From Klebsiella huaxiensis (GTDB lineage Bacteria > Pseudomonadota > Gammaproteobacteria > Enterobacterales > Enterobacteriaceae), in the NCBI RefSeq assembly GCF_003261575.2, contig NZ_CP036175.1, positions 3,658,001 to 3,722,000 on the forward strand: DNA of 64,000 nucleotides, written 5' to 3'. Position 1 is the first letter of the stretch, and the number at the start of each line of letters is the position of its first letter. Under the pieces are notes generated by a model. That model saw only the letters and a list, made by a program, of their open reading frames with translations, searched no databases and was not told the DNA's origin. This document shows positions 50,318-58,816 of this stretch, piece by piece. The position numbers and the translations under genes were made by a program.

Positions 50318-51346
50318 TTAACTAACAAAGACTCGTGCCTTGCCCACGACGTCAATTCGCACCGTCGCCCCCACTCTCCAGCCGTGCTGGCTGACGGTTT
50401 TGACGATCAGCGGTTCATGTTGACCGGGAATCGTCAGGGTTAACGTTGACAGGTGGCCGGTAAAATCGACGTCGCGGATGGTCAGAGGCTTTTTATCTGC
50501 CGGGCAGGAGGAAATAACCAATTGTTCCGGGCGCAGCATCACCCGCCCCTGTCCGACGGCATCAGGATTGTCGGTGAACACTTCGCCAATCGCGCAGCTC
50601 GCACGTCCGCCGCGAAGCTCGGCAGGCAGCATCAGCGCATCGCCGAGAAATAGCGCGGTCTCTTCATCAACGGGATGACTATATATCTCAAACGGCGTAC
50701 CGACCTGGGCAAATCGCCCCTGACGCATTACCGCAACCTGGCTGGCAAAAGAGAGCGCCTCATTCTGATCGTGAGTCACCAGGATCGAAGCTACTCCAGC
50801 CTGTTCCAGGAGATCTGCCGTGGCTTTACGCGTGGTCGCACGCAGCCCGGTATCGAGAGCCGAGAAAGGTTCATCCAGCAGCATCAGGGCGGGCCGCTGG
50901 GCCAGCGCGCGCGCCAGAGCAACGCGCTGCTGCTGACCGCCGGAGATTTCATGCGGCCAGTGGTTCGATAGCTGACTGTCCAGCGACACCATCTCCATTA
51001 GCGCCGCCACCCGCAGGTATTTCTCCTGACGACTACCGTCGAGACCCCAGGCAATATTGTCCGCGACGTTAAGATGGGGGAACAGCGCGCCTTCCTGCGG
51101 GACGAAGCCTACCCCACGCTGATGGGCCGGGATAAATGTCCCCTGCGTAAATAGCGTTCGCCCCTGCAACACGATGCGCCCGCTGTCCGGCGTTTCGAAG
51201 CCCGCGAGGATCCGCAGCAGCGTCGTTTTACCGGAGCCGGAGGGGCCAACAATCGCCGTCCGGCTGCCTGTGGCCACCGTCAGATTCAGGCCATCGAGCA
51301 CGCGCGTACCCGCAAAAGATTTTGAAATTGAGGAGAGTTCGAGCAT
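50318..51346 (-). CDS. sfuC: iron(III) ABC transporter, ATP-binding subunit
   Basis: ATPase of 342 aa of the Fbp/Sfu/Afu class. Walker A is GPSGSGKTTLLR, the signature is ISGGQQQRVALARAL, Walker B is LMLLDEPFSALD and LVTHDQNEAL carries the switch histidine. A C-terminal TOBE-like regulatory domain follows residue 250. The ATG at 51346 is one base after the sfuB stop; upstream frame belongs to sfuB. It provides energy for ferric iron uptake from the periplasm. Confidence 0.88.
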   Translation of the reverse strand: MLELSSISKSFAGTRVLDGLNLTVATGSRTAIVGPSGSGKTTLLRILAGFETPDSGRIVLQGRTLFTQGTFIPAHQRGVGFVPQEGALFPHLNVADNIAWGLDGSRQEKYLRVAALMEMVSLDSQLSNHWPHEISGGQQQRVALARALAQRPALMLLDEPFSALDTGLRATTRKATADLLEQAGVASILVTHDQNEALSFASQVAVMRQGRFAQVGTPFEIYSHPVDEETALFLGDALMLPAELRGGRASCAIGEVFTDNPDAVGQGRVMLRPEQLVISSCPADKKPLTIRDVDFTGHLSTLTLTIPGQHEPLIVKTVSQHGWRVGATVRIDVVGKARVFVS

Positions 51347-51347
51347 T

Positions 51348-52922
51348 TTACAGACCTGCGATTTTTTTCGACTGTACATAAAGAATACCGGTCAGCGGCA
51401 GCGACAGCAGAATCATCAGCATCGCGTAAGGCGCGGCGGCGACATAATCAATCTCGCTGGTTAAGGCCCAGAAGCCGGTTGAGAGCGTGCGGGTACCGAG
51501 CGGAGAGAGCAGCAGCGTGGCGGTCAGTTCATTGGTCACACCGAGGAATACCAGCGCTGCCCCCGCTGCCGCGCCCGGCGCCGCCAGGCGCATCGTCACG
51601 CTCCACAGCGCCCGACCGGGGCTACGGCCTAAACTGCGGGCGACGTTTTCCAGCTCGACGGGAGCCTGGGCGATCCCGGCACGCAGGTTGATAAGCGCCC
51701 TGGGCATAAACATCAGCAGGTAAGCCAGGAACAGCGTGACCTCAGTTTGATAGATGGGCCGCGCGTAGTGAATGGTGACCGTTACCAGCGCCAGCGCCGT
51801 AACGATGCCGGGCAGAGAGCTGGTCACGTAGTTACACCCCTCCAGCAGGCGAAAAAGACGCTGCGGATAGCGAACGCCCAGCCAGGCGATGGGGACCGCG
51901 CAGGCGGTGGTGAGGAGAGCGCCCACCGCGCCAAGAAATAGCGTTTGCCGCAGAGAGTGCCAAAGGTCGGCGTTCATCCAGCTCGCCATTCCGCCCAGCC
52001 ATAGCCAGCGGCAGAGCACCATCAGCGGAACCCCCAGCGCCAGAATAACCAACGTCAGCAGCGCGAGCTGTAGAGGGATCGCCGCCCGCAGGCTCAGCCG
52101 CCAGCGTTTTTGTTCGCGTGCCGCTCCAGACCCAATTCTGGCATAGCGCGCTTTGCCACGCGATGCTCCTTCCAGCAGTAGAATGGCCAGACAGCAGAAC
52201 GCCAGCACCCCGGCCAGCATGTTCGCCGCCGGGCCGCTGAAGGTCGACTGGAACTGGTCGTAAATAGCGGTCGTGAAGGTATCAAAGCGGACCATCGCAA
52301 ACAGACCGTACTCCGCCAGCAGGTGTAGCGCCACCAGCAGCGCGCCGCCGCATATCGCCAGCCTGAGCTGCGGTAAAACCACGCGCAAAAAGACGCGCCA
52401 CGGCGGCGAGCCTAATGAAGCGGCGACATCTTCCAGCGTAGGATCCAGACGGCGCAATACCGCGGCAACCGGCATATAGATAAACGGATAATAGGCCAGC
52501 AGCGAAAGGAACACCCCGGCGGAAAGACCGTGCAATGAGGGCACCGCGCTGACCCAGGCGTAGCTTTGCACGAAGGCCGGTATCGCCAGCGGCGCAACCG
52601 CCAGCACCGACCAGACTCGCCGCCCGGCCAGCAAGGTCCGCTCCGTGAGCCAGGCCAGAGCAACGCCCAGCGCAATGCAAAGCGGTACCGTCAGCGCAAT
52701 AAGCCACAGGGTATTACTCAGCAGCTCACCGACGCGCGGGCGAAATACCAGCGTTTTGATAGTTTGCCAACCGGTTTCAATGCCTACGGCAACGACAAAT
52801 CCCAGCGGCAGCAGTGCCATCAGGGAAAACAGAATAGCTAAAGCGATCATCGGAAAGGCAGGACGCCTGCGCTCGGGCAGGCGTTGTGCTTTTTTTCCGA
52901 GCACGAAACTCAGAGAAGACAT
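51348..52922 (-). CDS. sfuB: iron(III) ABC transporter permease
   Basis: Fused permease of 524 aa with about twelve transmembrane helices and two EAA coupling motifs: EDVAASLGSPPWRVFLRVVL in the first half and ENVARSLGRSPGRALWSVTM in the second. This duplicated arrangement is typical of FbpB/SfuB/ThiP permeases. It lies between sfuA and sfuC in the usual A-B-C order. Confidence 0.88.
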   Translation of the reverse strand: MSSLSFVLGKKAQRLPERRRPAFPMIALAILFSLMALLPLGFVVAVGIETGWQTIKTLVFRPRVGELLSNTLWLIALTVPLCIALGVALAWLTERTLLAGRRVWSVLAVAPLAIPAFVQSYAWVSAVPSLHGLSAGVFLSLLAYYPFIYMPVAAVLRRLDPTLEDVAASLGSPPWRVFLRVVLPQLRLAICGGALLVALHLLAEYGLFAMVRFDTFTTAIYDQFQSTFSGPAANMLAGVLAFCCLAILLLEGASRGKARYARIGSGAAREQKRWRLSLRAAIPLQLALLTLVILALGVPLMVLCRWLWLGGMASWMNADLWHSLRQTLFLGAVGALLTTACAVPIAWLGVRYPQRLFRLLEGCNYVTSSLPGIVTALALVTVTIHYARPIYQTEVTLFLAYLLMFMPRALINLRAGIAQAPVELENVARSLGRSPGRALWSVTMRLAAPGAAAGAALVFLGVTNELTATLLLSPLGTRTLSTGFWALTSEIDYVAAAPYAMLMILLSLPLTGILYVQSKKIAGL

Positions 52923-52945
52923 GGCGTATTCACTTTATCTGGCAA

Positions 52946-53962
52946 TTACAGCAGGCCAGCCTGGGTCATCAAATCAACCACTTTCTTGCTGTTCAGTGAA
53001 GACGGTTCAACCTTCGGCGCATCCAGGTCTTTCAGCGGTGTCAATTTCGGGTTGGATGCGGCGTTAACACCCACGGCATATTCAAAGGCGTTGTTGGTAC
53101 GCAGCTCTTCCTGGCCCTGCTTGCCGGTTATCCACTTGATAAAGGCCTGCGCCTGTTCCTGATGTTTGCTGGAAGCCAGAACGCCACCGCCGGAAATGCT
53201 GACAAAAGCGCCCGGGTCCTGGTTTTTAAAGTAGTAGAGACGGGTGTTGTTGCTGTTCTCGCCGGTTTTCACCTGATCGACAAAGCGGTAGTAATGGTAG
53301 ATAACGCCGCCATCAATCTGACCGGCATTCACCGCCTTCATCACCGTACTGTTGCCTTTGTAGGCCACAAAATTGGTTTTCATCGCTTTGAGCCATTCGA
53401 GCGTAGCCTGCTCACCCTTCAGCGCCAGCATCGCGCTGACGATGGCCTGGAAATCCGCGCCCGATGGCGAAGCGCCCCAGCGGCCTTTCCACTCCGGCTG
53501 CGCCAGATCCATCAGCGATTTTGGCAGCTGCGCTTCGCTGATTTTTGCCGGGTTATAGACGAATACGGTACTGCGGGCGGCAATGCCAATCCAGCGTCCG
53601 TGTTCAGGGCGATATTCCGGCGCAACCTGCTTGAGAGTTTCAGGCGCCAGCGGTGCAAACAGCTTCGCGTTATCCACCAGCACCATCGCCGGAGAGTTTT
53701 CCGTCAGGAAGACATCCGCCGGGGATGCGGCCCCCTCCTGCACCAGCTGATTCCCCAGCTCGCTATCGCCGCCGTTACGCAGCGTCACTTTAATTCCTGT
53801 CTCTTTAGTAAAGCCATCCACCCATGACTTAACCAGATTTTCATGCTGCGCGTTATAGACGACAATTCCCTCGCTGCTGTCAGCAGCCATAACCTGCGGG
53901 GCAAGAAATGCAGAAGAAGCAAGCAACGCAGCGGAGCAATAAGACGATAAGCGAAAACGCAT
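52946..53962 (-). CDS. sfuA: periplasmic iron(III)-binding protein
   Basis: Binding protein of 338 aa with a signal peptide (LLASSAFLAPQVMAADSS). It contains GIVVYNAQHENLVKSWVDGF and GVIYHYYRFVDQ, where the paired tyrosines bind ferric iron, and ISGGGVLASSKHQEQAQAF. It is very similar to Serratia SfuA as I recall it. It is first in sfuABC, so iron-responsive control by Fur would be expected, but I could not identify a clear Fur box in the upstream repeat-rich region. Confidence 0.9.
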   Translation of the reverse strand: MRFRLSSYCSAALLASSAFLAPQVMAADSSEGIVVYNAQHENLVKSWVDGFTKETGIKVTLRNGGDSELGNQLVQEGAASPADVFLTENSPAMVLVDNAKLFAPLAPETLKQVAPEYRPEHGRWIGIAARSTVFVYNPAKISEAQLPKSLMDLAQPEWKGRWGASPSGADFQAIVSAMLALKGEQATLEWLKAMKTNFVAYKGNSTVMKAVNAGQIDGGVIYHYYRFVDQVKTGENSNNTRLYYFKNQDPGAFVSISGGGVLASSKHQEQAQAFIKWITGKQGQEELRTNNAFEYAVGVNAASNPKLTPLKDLDAPKVEPSSLNSKKVVDLMTQAGLL

Positions 53963-53972
53963 AAGCTAATCC

Positions 53973-54182
53973 TTAGAGCCTATCCCAGTAGGCGCAATTG
54001 TTGTAGTCAGTTTGGACACGGACAGCGCGGAACAACCGGAGCGTACACGTAGTACGTGAGGATGATTCGCTACGCTCACCCTTCGGGCCGCCCTGAAGGG
54101 CGTTCAAAACTCTGTGAGTTTTGGGTGAGCACTGCCCAGGGCCAAAATGGCAAATAAAGTAGCCTAATGGGGTAGGCTCTTA
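53973..54182. mobile_element. MITE-like repeat, copy 1
   Basis: A block of about 210 bp with imperfect terminal inverted repeats (TTAGAGCCTATCCCAGTAGG at the left, CCTAATGGGGTAGGCTCTTA at the right, 3 differences over 21 bp). Inside are short palindromes (CGTACACGTAGTACG, CCCTTCGGGCCGCCCTGAAGGG, CAAAACTCTGTGAGTTTTG). A second copy is at 56651-56861. No transposase is encoded, which fits a miniature inverted-repeat element. The rest of the sfuA upstream gap (to 54441) is AT-rich without a gene. Confidence 0.7.
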
Positions 54183-54441
54183 GTATATGTGGGCAAATTA
54201 AACCAACCAGCCGGCGGAAAGGATTAAAACACAGTGAAATGTGAATGATAATGAAAACAATTACCATCCAATAAAAAGAGCGAAATATACTGAGCACGGG
54301 TATTTTAGGGCGGGAAAATTCTTTTAAAAAAGAATGGAAATAATGAACATTAAAATAACCTTAAGGCGACTTAATTTTTAACAGCTATTAATTAAAAACA
54401 TGATCATCATCGCACTAACGTGATACAGAATACATCCGTAA

Positions 54442-54963
54442 CTAGCGAAAACTCCACTGAATGCTGACAACAAAAACGGTCGGGATAATAATCCCGGTTT
54501 CAATACCAAAGTAATCGGTAAAGTTGTACTGAAAACCATGATAAATATAGGGAGAAAAGCCGATCCCGGTAGCATCTTTAAAATCCTTATACGAACCATG
54601 GTCACCGCAGTGCTCAAAAGCATCGAAGAAGAATTCACCCACGTAGCCATAAATGCCCTTAAATACCCAACCGTTGCCGAAGGATACCCAATCGCGGCGC
54701 ACGCCAAGCGCAATACAGCGGTCATCAAAGCTGTTTTTCATCGTCCCGGCCAGCAGGCTGTACTTTGAGTCCTCAGAGAACTTGCGCTCGACGGAGGCAA
54801 ACTGGTTATCAAAACCTTCAGTGTACTGCCCGTGGTTGTTCGACAAATGATAAATCCATGAGCCGGTATTAACTGAATAGAGATTGATTTCATCCGCCTG
54901 CACGAGCGTCGCCGAGGCAAACAAAGCGGCAGTCGCCATTGCGCACTTCATTTTTCTGTACAT
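54442..54963 (-). CDS. probable outer-membrane beta-barrel protein
   Basis: An exported protein of 173 aa. The N-terminus MYRKMKCAMATAALFASATL, then VQA, is a signal peptide with cleavage likely before DEINLYS. The mature part alternates aromatic and polar residues in strand-like stretches (GNGWVFKGIYGYVGEFFF, YIYHGFQYNFTDYFGIETG) and ends with an aromatic residue pattern, VVSIQWSFR, which resembles an outer-membrane assembly signal. It has two cysteines in the mature chain. I do not recognise the family. Start choice between 54963 and 54972 is open, as AAGAG fits the former better. Confidence 0.6.
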   Translation of the reverse strand: MYRKMKCAMATAALFASATLVQADEINLYSVNTGSWIYHLSNNHGQYTEGFDNQFASVERKFSEDSKYSLLAGTMKNSFDDRCIALGVRRDWVSFGNGWVFKGIYGYVGEFFFDAFEHCGDHGSYKDFKDATGIGFSPYIYHGFQYNFTDYFGIETGIIIPTVFVVSIQWSFR

Positions 54964-55224
54964 CCACATCATCTCTTGGTTCAGGCATCAGATAATGAGA
55001 GTATAGAAACCGCCGCGCAGGTCTGCTGCACAAATGACTGATTTTCTGCAACTTGATGTTTCAATAAATTTTATGCATGCAAGTTTTATCAAAAATAATT
55101 CCCACCTGTTATTTACTCGGCAACAGGATGGATGAATTTAATGCTATTATATTTATTCTCAATACTGAACTAGAAAAACAACAATAAATACCCGGCGTCT
55201 GACCAGATATTTATTGAAATATAT

Positions 55225-56172
55225 TTAACGCTGGCAAATTTTAATTAGCAGTTCCGCCATCCAGCGATGGCTTCTCTCCTGACCGGCAGTTTCGTGCCAT
55301 GAGAGATAGCAGGTACGGTTGCTCATTTCTAATGGCAAAGTCAGCAGTTGCAGTTCAAATTGTTCTTCAAATTCCCTGGCTAACCATTCTGGGGCAATGG
55401 CGACCATATTAGTTTGTGACACGACGCTGAGCACGCTGACCAGCGCGTTGCCGTGGAAAGCAACGCAGGCCTGCTGCTCTTCCGAGCTATACCAAGGGTG
55501 GCTAAACGACGCGTAGCGATCCAACGCCACGGAGGCATGCTGCTCCTGATAAATATCCCGCTCGGTCAGCGGTCCTGAAATGCGCGGATGATTTCGGCGG
55601 GCCACTAACACCATTTCATCGTTAAACAACGGGATGCTGGTGAATTCAGGATGGTTAAACTTGTTGTAATCAAGAACAAACTCAACTTCCTGATAGCGCA
55701 GCTGGTTCGTGACCTGTTGGCTCAGCGAGGATTTAAATGACAGGCTTACCCTTGGCGCGATCTCACTAATCTTATTAAATATCAGCGGGGTCAGATAGTT
55801 ATCCAGCGGGCTGCAAACGCACAAATTATAAATACGTTCACAGTCCAGCGGATCAAAAAGGGTATCGGGCAGTTCATTTTGCACCAGCTGCAGCGCGCGG
55901 CGCACCGAAATGAAAAGCTGAAATGCACGGTCTGTCGGTTTAATCCCGCGCCCATTACGGACAAACAGTTCGTCTTTAAACAGTACTTTTAGCCGAGAAA
56001 CCGCGCTGCTGACCGCAGGCTGAGACATCCCCAGCGTTTGCGCCGCTTTGGTTAAGCTTTGTTCCTGCATCACGGTATCAAAAATAGTCAATAGATTGAG
56101 GTCGACTTTTCGTAATACAGGTTGAATAACTTTCTGTTCAGAGGTTGGTTTAGACGTTGTGTTTTCATTCAT
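55225..56172 (-). CDS. LeuO-like LysR-type regulator
   Basis: LysR-family DNA-binding protein of 315 aa. It follows E. coli LeuO across its length (VDLNLLTIFDTVMQEQSLTK, LGMSQPAVSSAVSRLK, FQLFISVRRALQLVQNELP, LCVCSPLD, EMVLVARRNHP, SVLSVVSQTNMVAIAPEWLA) but with many differences, and no leuABCD genes are near. It is therefore probably a paralog of LeuO rather than LeuO itself. LeuO proteins relieve H-NS silencing. GTGGAG nine bases upstream could support its start. It lies 21 bp after a small membrane-protein gene on the same strand. Confidence 0.78.
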   Translation of the reverse strand: MNENTTSKPTSEQKVIQPVLRKVDLNLLTIFDTVMQEQSLTKAAQTLGMSQPAVSSAVSRLKVLFKDELFVRNGRGIKPTDRAFQLFISVRRALQLVQNELPDTLFDPLDCERIYNLCVCSPLDNYLTPLIFNKISEIAPRVSLSFKSSLSQQVTNQLRYQEVEFVLDYNKFNHPEFTSIPLFNDEMVLVARRNHPRISGPLTERDIYQEQHASVALDRYASFSHPWYSSEEQQACVAFHGNALVSVLSVVSQTNMVAIAPEWLAREFEEQFELQLLTLPLEMSNRTCYLSWHETAGQERSHRWMAELLIKICQR

Positions 56173-56193
56173 GTAGGCAACTCCACCAGCACA

Positions 56194-56400
56194 TTAATCA
56201 GCGATCCTGCTTCGTAACACGGAGACTTTCCGCCAAAGAAAAAAAATGGGTAGATAAATCATCATCGGCCAAAACAGCCATGTGTTATCTGTTTCCAGCA
56301 GTACGCTCAAATGTATGAAACTTATTATTAATATGGAAAAAAGCATAACAATATGAAGCGTATTATGTTTTCTGGAGAAAACGGCATAACGGTGCAGCAT
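56194..56400 (-). CDS. small 2TM membrane protein
   Basis: A 68-residue protein with two hydrophobic helices (IVMLFSILIISFIHLSVLL and WLFWPMMIYLPIFFLW) joined by a short acidic turn, and basic ends, resembling 2TM-domain proteins. Its ATG has AAGGGA seven bases upstream. Such 2TM segments are sometimes fused to or paired with LytTR or LysR regulators. Here it precedes the LeuO-like gene by 21 bp, so the two are probably one transcript and it may tether or modulate that regulator. Confidence 0.6.
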   Translation of the reverse strand: MLHRYAVFSRKHNTLHIVMLFSILIISFIHLSVLLETDNTWLFWPMMIYLPIFFLWRKVSVLRSRIAD

Positions 56401-56650
56401 TATTTTTCCCTTCGTTCACTCCTTGAACAAAGGATAATACCATATAAAAAGTAGTGAAATTTCTGAAAAGTACGCGAATAAATCCTAATAAGTAAATCCT
56501 CAATCACTCTTATTCACAGAGTAATCGCATGATTTATACGAATTCAATATGTAGATCGTAGTGGTGAATTTTGCAGAACTTGTTGAAATAGATATTTTTT
56601 GCTGTTTTCTTATGCAGCCACAGCGGGATAGTCAGAAGCTTGAAACTAAG
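56401..56650. other. AT-rich upstream region of the LeuO-like operon
   Basis: About 250 bp of AT-rich sequence without an ORF that I can support. It should hold the promoter of the 2TM/LeuO-like unit. AT-richness is compatible with H-NS binding, but no defined site is visible. Confidence 0.4.
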
Positions 56651-56861
56651 CGCCTATTCCAGTAGGCGTTATTGTCACAGGCAGTTTGAACACGGACAGC
56701 GCGGAAAAACCGGAGCGTACACGTAGTACGTGAGGATGATTCGCTCCGCTCACCCTTCGGGCCGCCCTGAAGGGCGTTCAAAACTCCGTGAGTTTTGTCT
56801 GAGCACTGCCCAGCGTCAAAATGGCAAGTAAAATAGCCCTAATGGGATAGGTTCTAAGCAT
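56651..56861. mobile_element. MITE-like repeat, copy 2
   Basis: Same roughly 210-bp element as at 53973-54182. Shared core segments include ACACGGACAGCGCGGAA, CCGGAGCGTACACGTAGTAC and CGGGCCGCCCTGAAGGGCGT. The ends TAAGCGCCTATTCCAGTAGG and CCCTAATGGGATAGGTTCTA are inverted relatives of each other. The two copies are in the same orientation, bracketing the 54.2-56.6 kb segment, and differ at scattered positions. Confidence 0.7.
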
Positions 56862-56882
56862 CTATGCAGAATGGATAATGAA

Positions 56883-56958
<76 letters not shown>

Positions 56959-56960
56959 AT

Positions 56961-57035
56961 TGGGCCGCCATCGAGGCCTCGAACCCCGTTCCCTACAACG
57001 TATGTCGTTCGCTCTTCCAGATGAGCTAATGGCGG
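56961..57035 (-). tRNA. tRNA-like sequence with abnormal anticodon arm
   Basis: A 75-nt cloverleaf-like sequence ends 2 nt before tRNA-Thr on the same strand. The acceptor pairs perfectly (CCGCCAT/ATGGCGG), followed by C and an encoded CCA. The D-arm is GCTC-ATCTGGAA-GAGC and the T-arm CGGGG-TTCGAGG-CCTCG. The middle 22 nt do not fold as an anticodon arm of five pairs with a seven-base loop; the best stem is AACG/CGTT with a five-base loop, and no U33 is in place. It may be a decayed tRNA, a processed spacer or a regulatory tRNA-like RNA. Confidence 0.6.
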
Positions 57036-57237
57036 TTATATGTAATGAGTAAATTCCCGAAAGGGCTAATACTCATTAGCGGCGCGCATCATACCCAGAA
57101 TCATTAGCCATGTAAATAATTTCTAAAGAGAATAATCTGAAAGCGCTCTGCTATCTGATATAAATTACTGTAATCATGGCCATTTGGCCCCCAGTCCTTT
57201 TGAGCCCCTGGGTTTTCAGTTATCAGTTGGAGAGTTT

Positions 57238-57573
57238 ATGGAATGCTTATTTGTCTACGGCACCCTACGCCCAGGTCACGTTAATGCCCATATTCTGCAA
57301 GATATTGGCGGAGAGTGGCTACCAGGTTACGTAACGGGCACTTTTTTTGAGCGTGGCTGGGGAGCGGCGGCAGATTTTCCGGGGATCGTGCTTGATAAAA
57401 GCGGCCCTCGCGTCCACGGTTATCTTTTCCTGTCCGCGAATCTTAACGCTCACTGGTCAATGCTGGACGAATTCGAAGATGGCTACGACCGCGTTGCTGT
57501 TGAAGTTACCACAGAGGATGGTCAGCACGTGGCCGCGTGGACCTATCAGCTACAGCCAAAGATGACCTCGTAA
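57238..57573 (+). CDS. gamma-glutamylcyclotransferase-like protein (AIG2/GGCT fold)
   Basis: Small protein of 111 aa. The fold signature FVYGTLRPGHVN and the likely catalytic glutamate in LDEFEDGYDRV are intact, with WSMLDEF nearby. Family members cyclise gamma-glutamyl-amino acids or gamma-glutamylamines to 5-oxoproline; the bacterial YtfP-like group is poorly characterised. The ATG at 57238 follows GGAG; an upstream ATG at 57184 lies in sequence that does not read as protein of this family. Confidence 0.82.
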   Translation: MECLFVYGTLRPGHVNAHILQDIGGEWLPGYVTGTFFERGWGAAADFPGIVLDKSGPRVHGYLFLSANLNAHWSMLDEFEDGYDRVAVEVTTEDGQHVAAWTYQLQPKMTS

Positions 57574-57625
57574 AACAATTTCGCCCCGCATGCCGAACGT
57601 CTGCAGGGCGTTACACACTTCACAT

Positions 57626-58654
57626 TTATGCGTCGCGCCAGCCCAGCGCCGGAGCAACATGTTTCAGAATAGATTCAATCACATGTGCGTTATAATCCAC
57701 GCCCAGCTGGTTCGGTACCGTCAATAATAGCGTATCCGCTTCAGCAATTGCTTCATCCTGTTTCAGCTGTTCTATCAGCTTGTCCGGTTCCGCGGCGTAG
57801 CTGCGGCCGAAAATGGCCCGGGTTTTCTCGTCAAGGAAACCGATCTGATCGCTGGTATCACGGCTTGAGCCAAAATATGCCCGATCGCGATCGTCCATCA
57901 GTGCAAAAATACTCCGACTAACCGAAACTCGTGGCGTATGCGTATGCCCCGCCTGTGCCCAGGCCTCACGATAAGCGCGGATCTGCTTTGCCTGCTGAAT
58001 ATGAAACGGTTCACCTGTTTCATCGTTTTTCAGCGTCGAGCTTTGCAGGTTCATCCCCAGTTTTGCAGCCCATTCAGCGGTTGCATTTGAGCCCGCCCCC
58101 CACCAGATTCGTTCACGTAGCCCTGCGGAGTGAGGCTCAAGGCGCAACAGGCCAGGCGGGTTGGGGAACATCGGCTGCGGATTAGGCTTCGCAAAACCTT
58201 CGCCCCGCAGCGCGTCCAGCAACACTTCAGTGTGACGGCGGGCCATGTCCGACTCGTTTTCGCCTTCAGCGGGGACGTAACCAAAATAGCGCCAGCCATC
58301 AATGACCTGCTCCGGGGAGCCGCGGCTGATGCCCAGCTGTAAACGACCGCCTGAAATGAGATCCGCAGCGCCTGCATCCTCTGCCATGTACAGCGGATTT
58401 TCATAGCGCATATCGATAACGCCGGTGCCAATTTCAATACTTTTGGTTTTCGCACCGATTGCTGCCAGTAGAGGAAACGGCGAGCTGAGCTGGCGAGCGA
58501 AATGATGCACTCTGAAGTAAGCGCCATCCGCGCCCAGTTCTTCGGCGGCAACGGCCAGGTCAATGGATTGCAGCAGCGCATCGGCGGCTGAGCGCGTACC
58601 GGACTGCGGCGACGGCGTCCAGTGACCAAATGATAAAAAGCCAATCTTTTTCAT
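57626..58654 (-). CDS. luciferase-like flavin monooxygenase (LLM class)
   Basis: TIM-barrel flavoenzyme of 342 aa. Landmarks are AVAAEELGADGAYFRVHHFA, TKSIEIGTGVIDMRYENPLY, AEDAGAADLISGGRLQLGIS and RIWWGAGSNATAEWAAKLGMN. These proteins use reduced flavin and oxygen to oxidise small substrates. The sequence does not fix the substrate. No reductase partner is nearby and the flanking genes are unrelated. Confidence 0.85.
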   Translation of the reverse strand: MKKIGFLSFGHWTPSPQSGTRSAADALLQSIDLAVAAEELGADGAYFRVHHFARQLSSPFPLLAAIGAKTKSIEIGTGVIDMRYENPLYMAEDAGAADLISGGRLQLGISRGSPEQVIDGWRYFGYVPAEGENESDMARRHTEVLLDALRGEGFAKPNPQPMFPNPPGLLRLEPHSAGLRERIWWGAGSNATAEWAAKLGMNLQSSTLKNDETGEPFHIQQAKQIRAYREAWAQAGHTHTPRVSVSRSIFALMDDRDRAYFGSSRDTSDQIGFLDEKTRAIFGRSYAAEPDKLIEQLKQDEAIAEADTLLLTVPNQLGVDYNAHVIESILKHVAPALGWRDA

Positions 58655-58816
58655 GACGTGGGTATCCTGGTTTGCAGGGGAATCGTCAACAGGCGGCGGA
58701 TTATCGCGCGTGAAAAGCCCGTTCCTGTCGAGTTATCCCCCTACTCTACGCATTACCAGGTGAGAATAAATATCCTTTGTTTAACCGAATACATCAAAAA
58801 AATTGACTGATTCAGT

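Noticed and set aside
54076..54297. Minus-strand 73-codon ORF at the right end of the first MITE-like copy
   Set aside because: Part of it comes from the inner palindromes of the repeat and the rest is AT-rich; the second repeat copy does not preserve it.
56961..57035. tmRNA or other known structured RNA for the tRNA-like sequence
   Set aside because: It is only 75 nt with full D- and T-arms and encoded CCA, with no tag-reading frame or pseudoknot region; an abnormal tRNA fits better.
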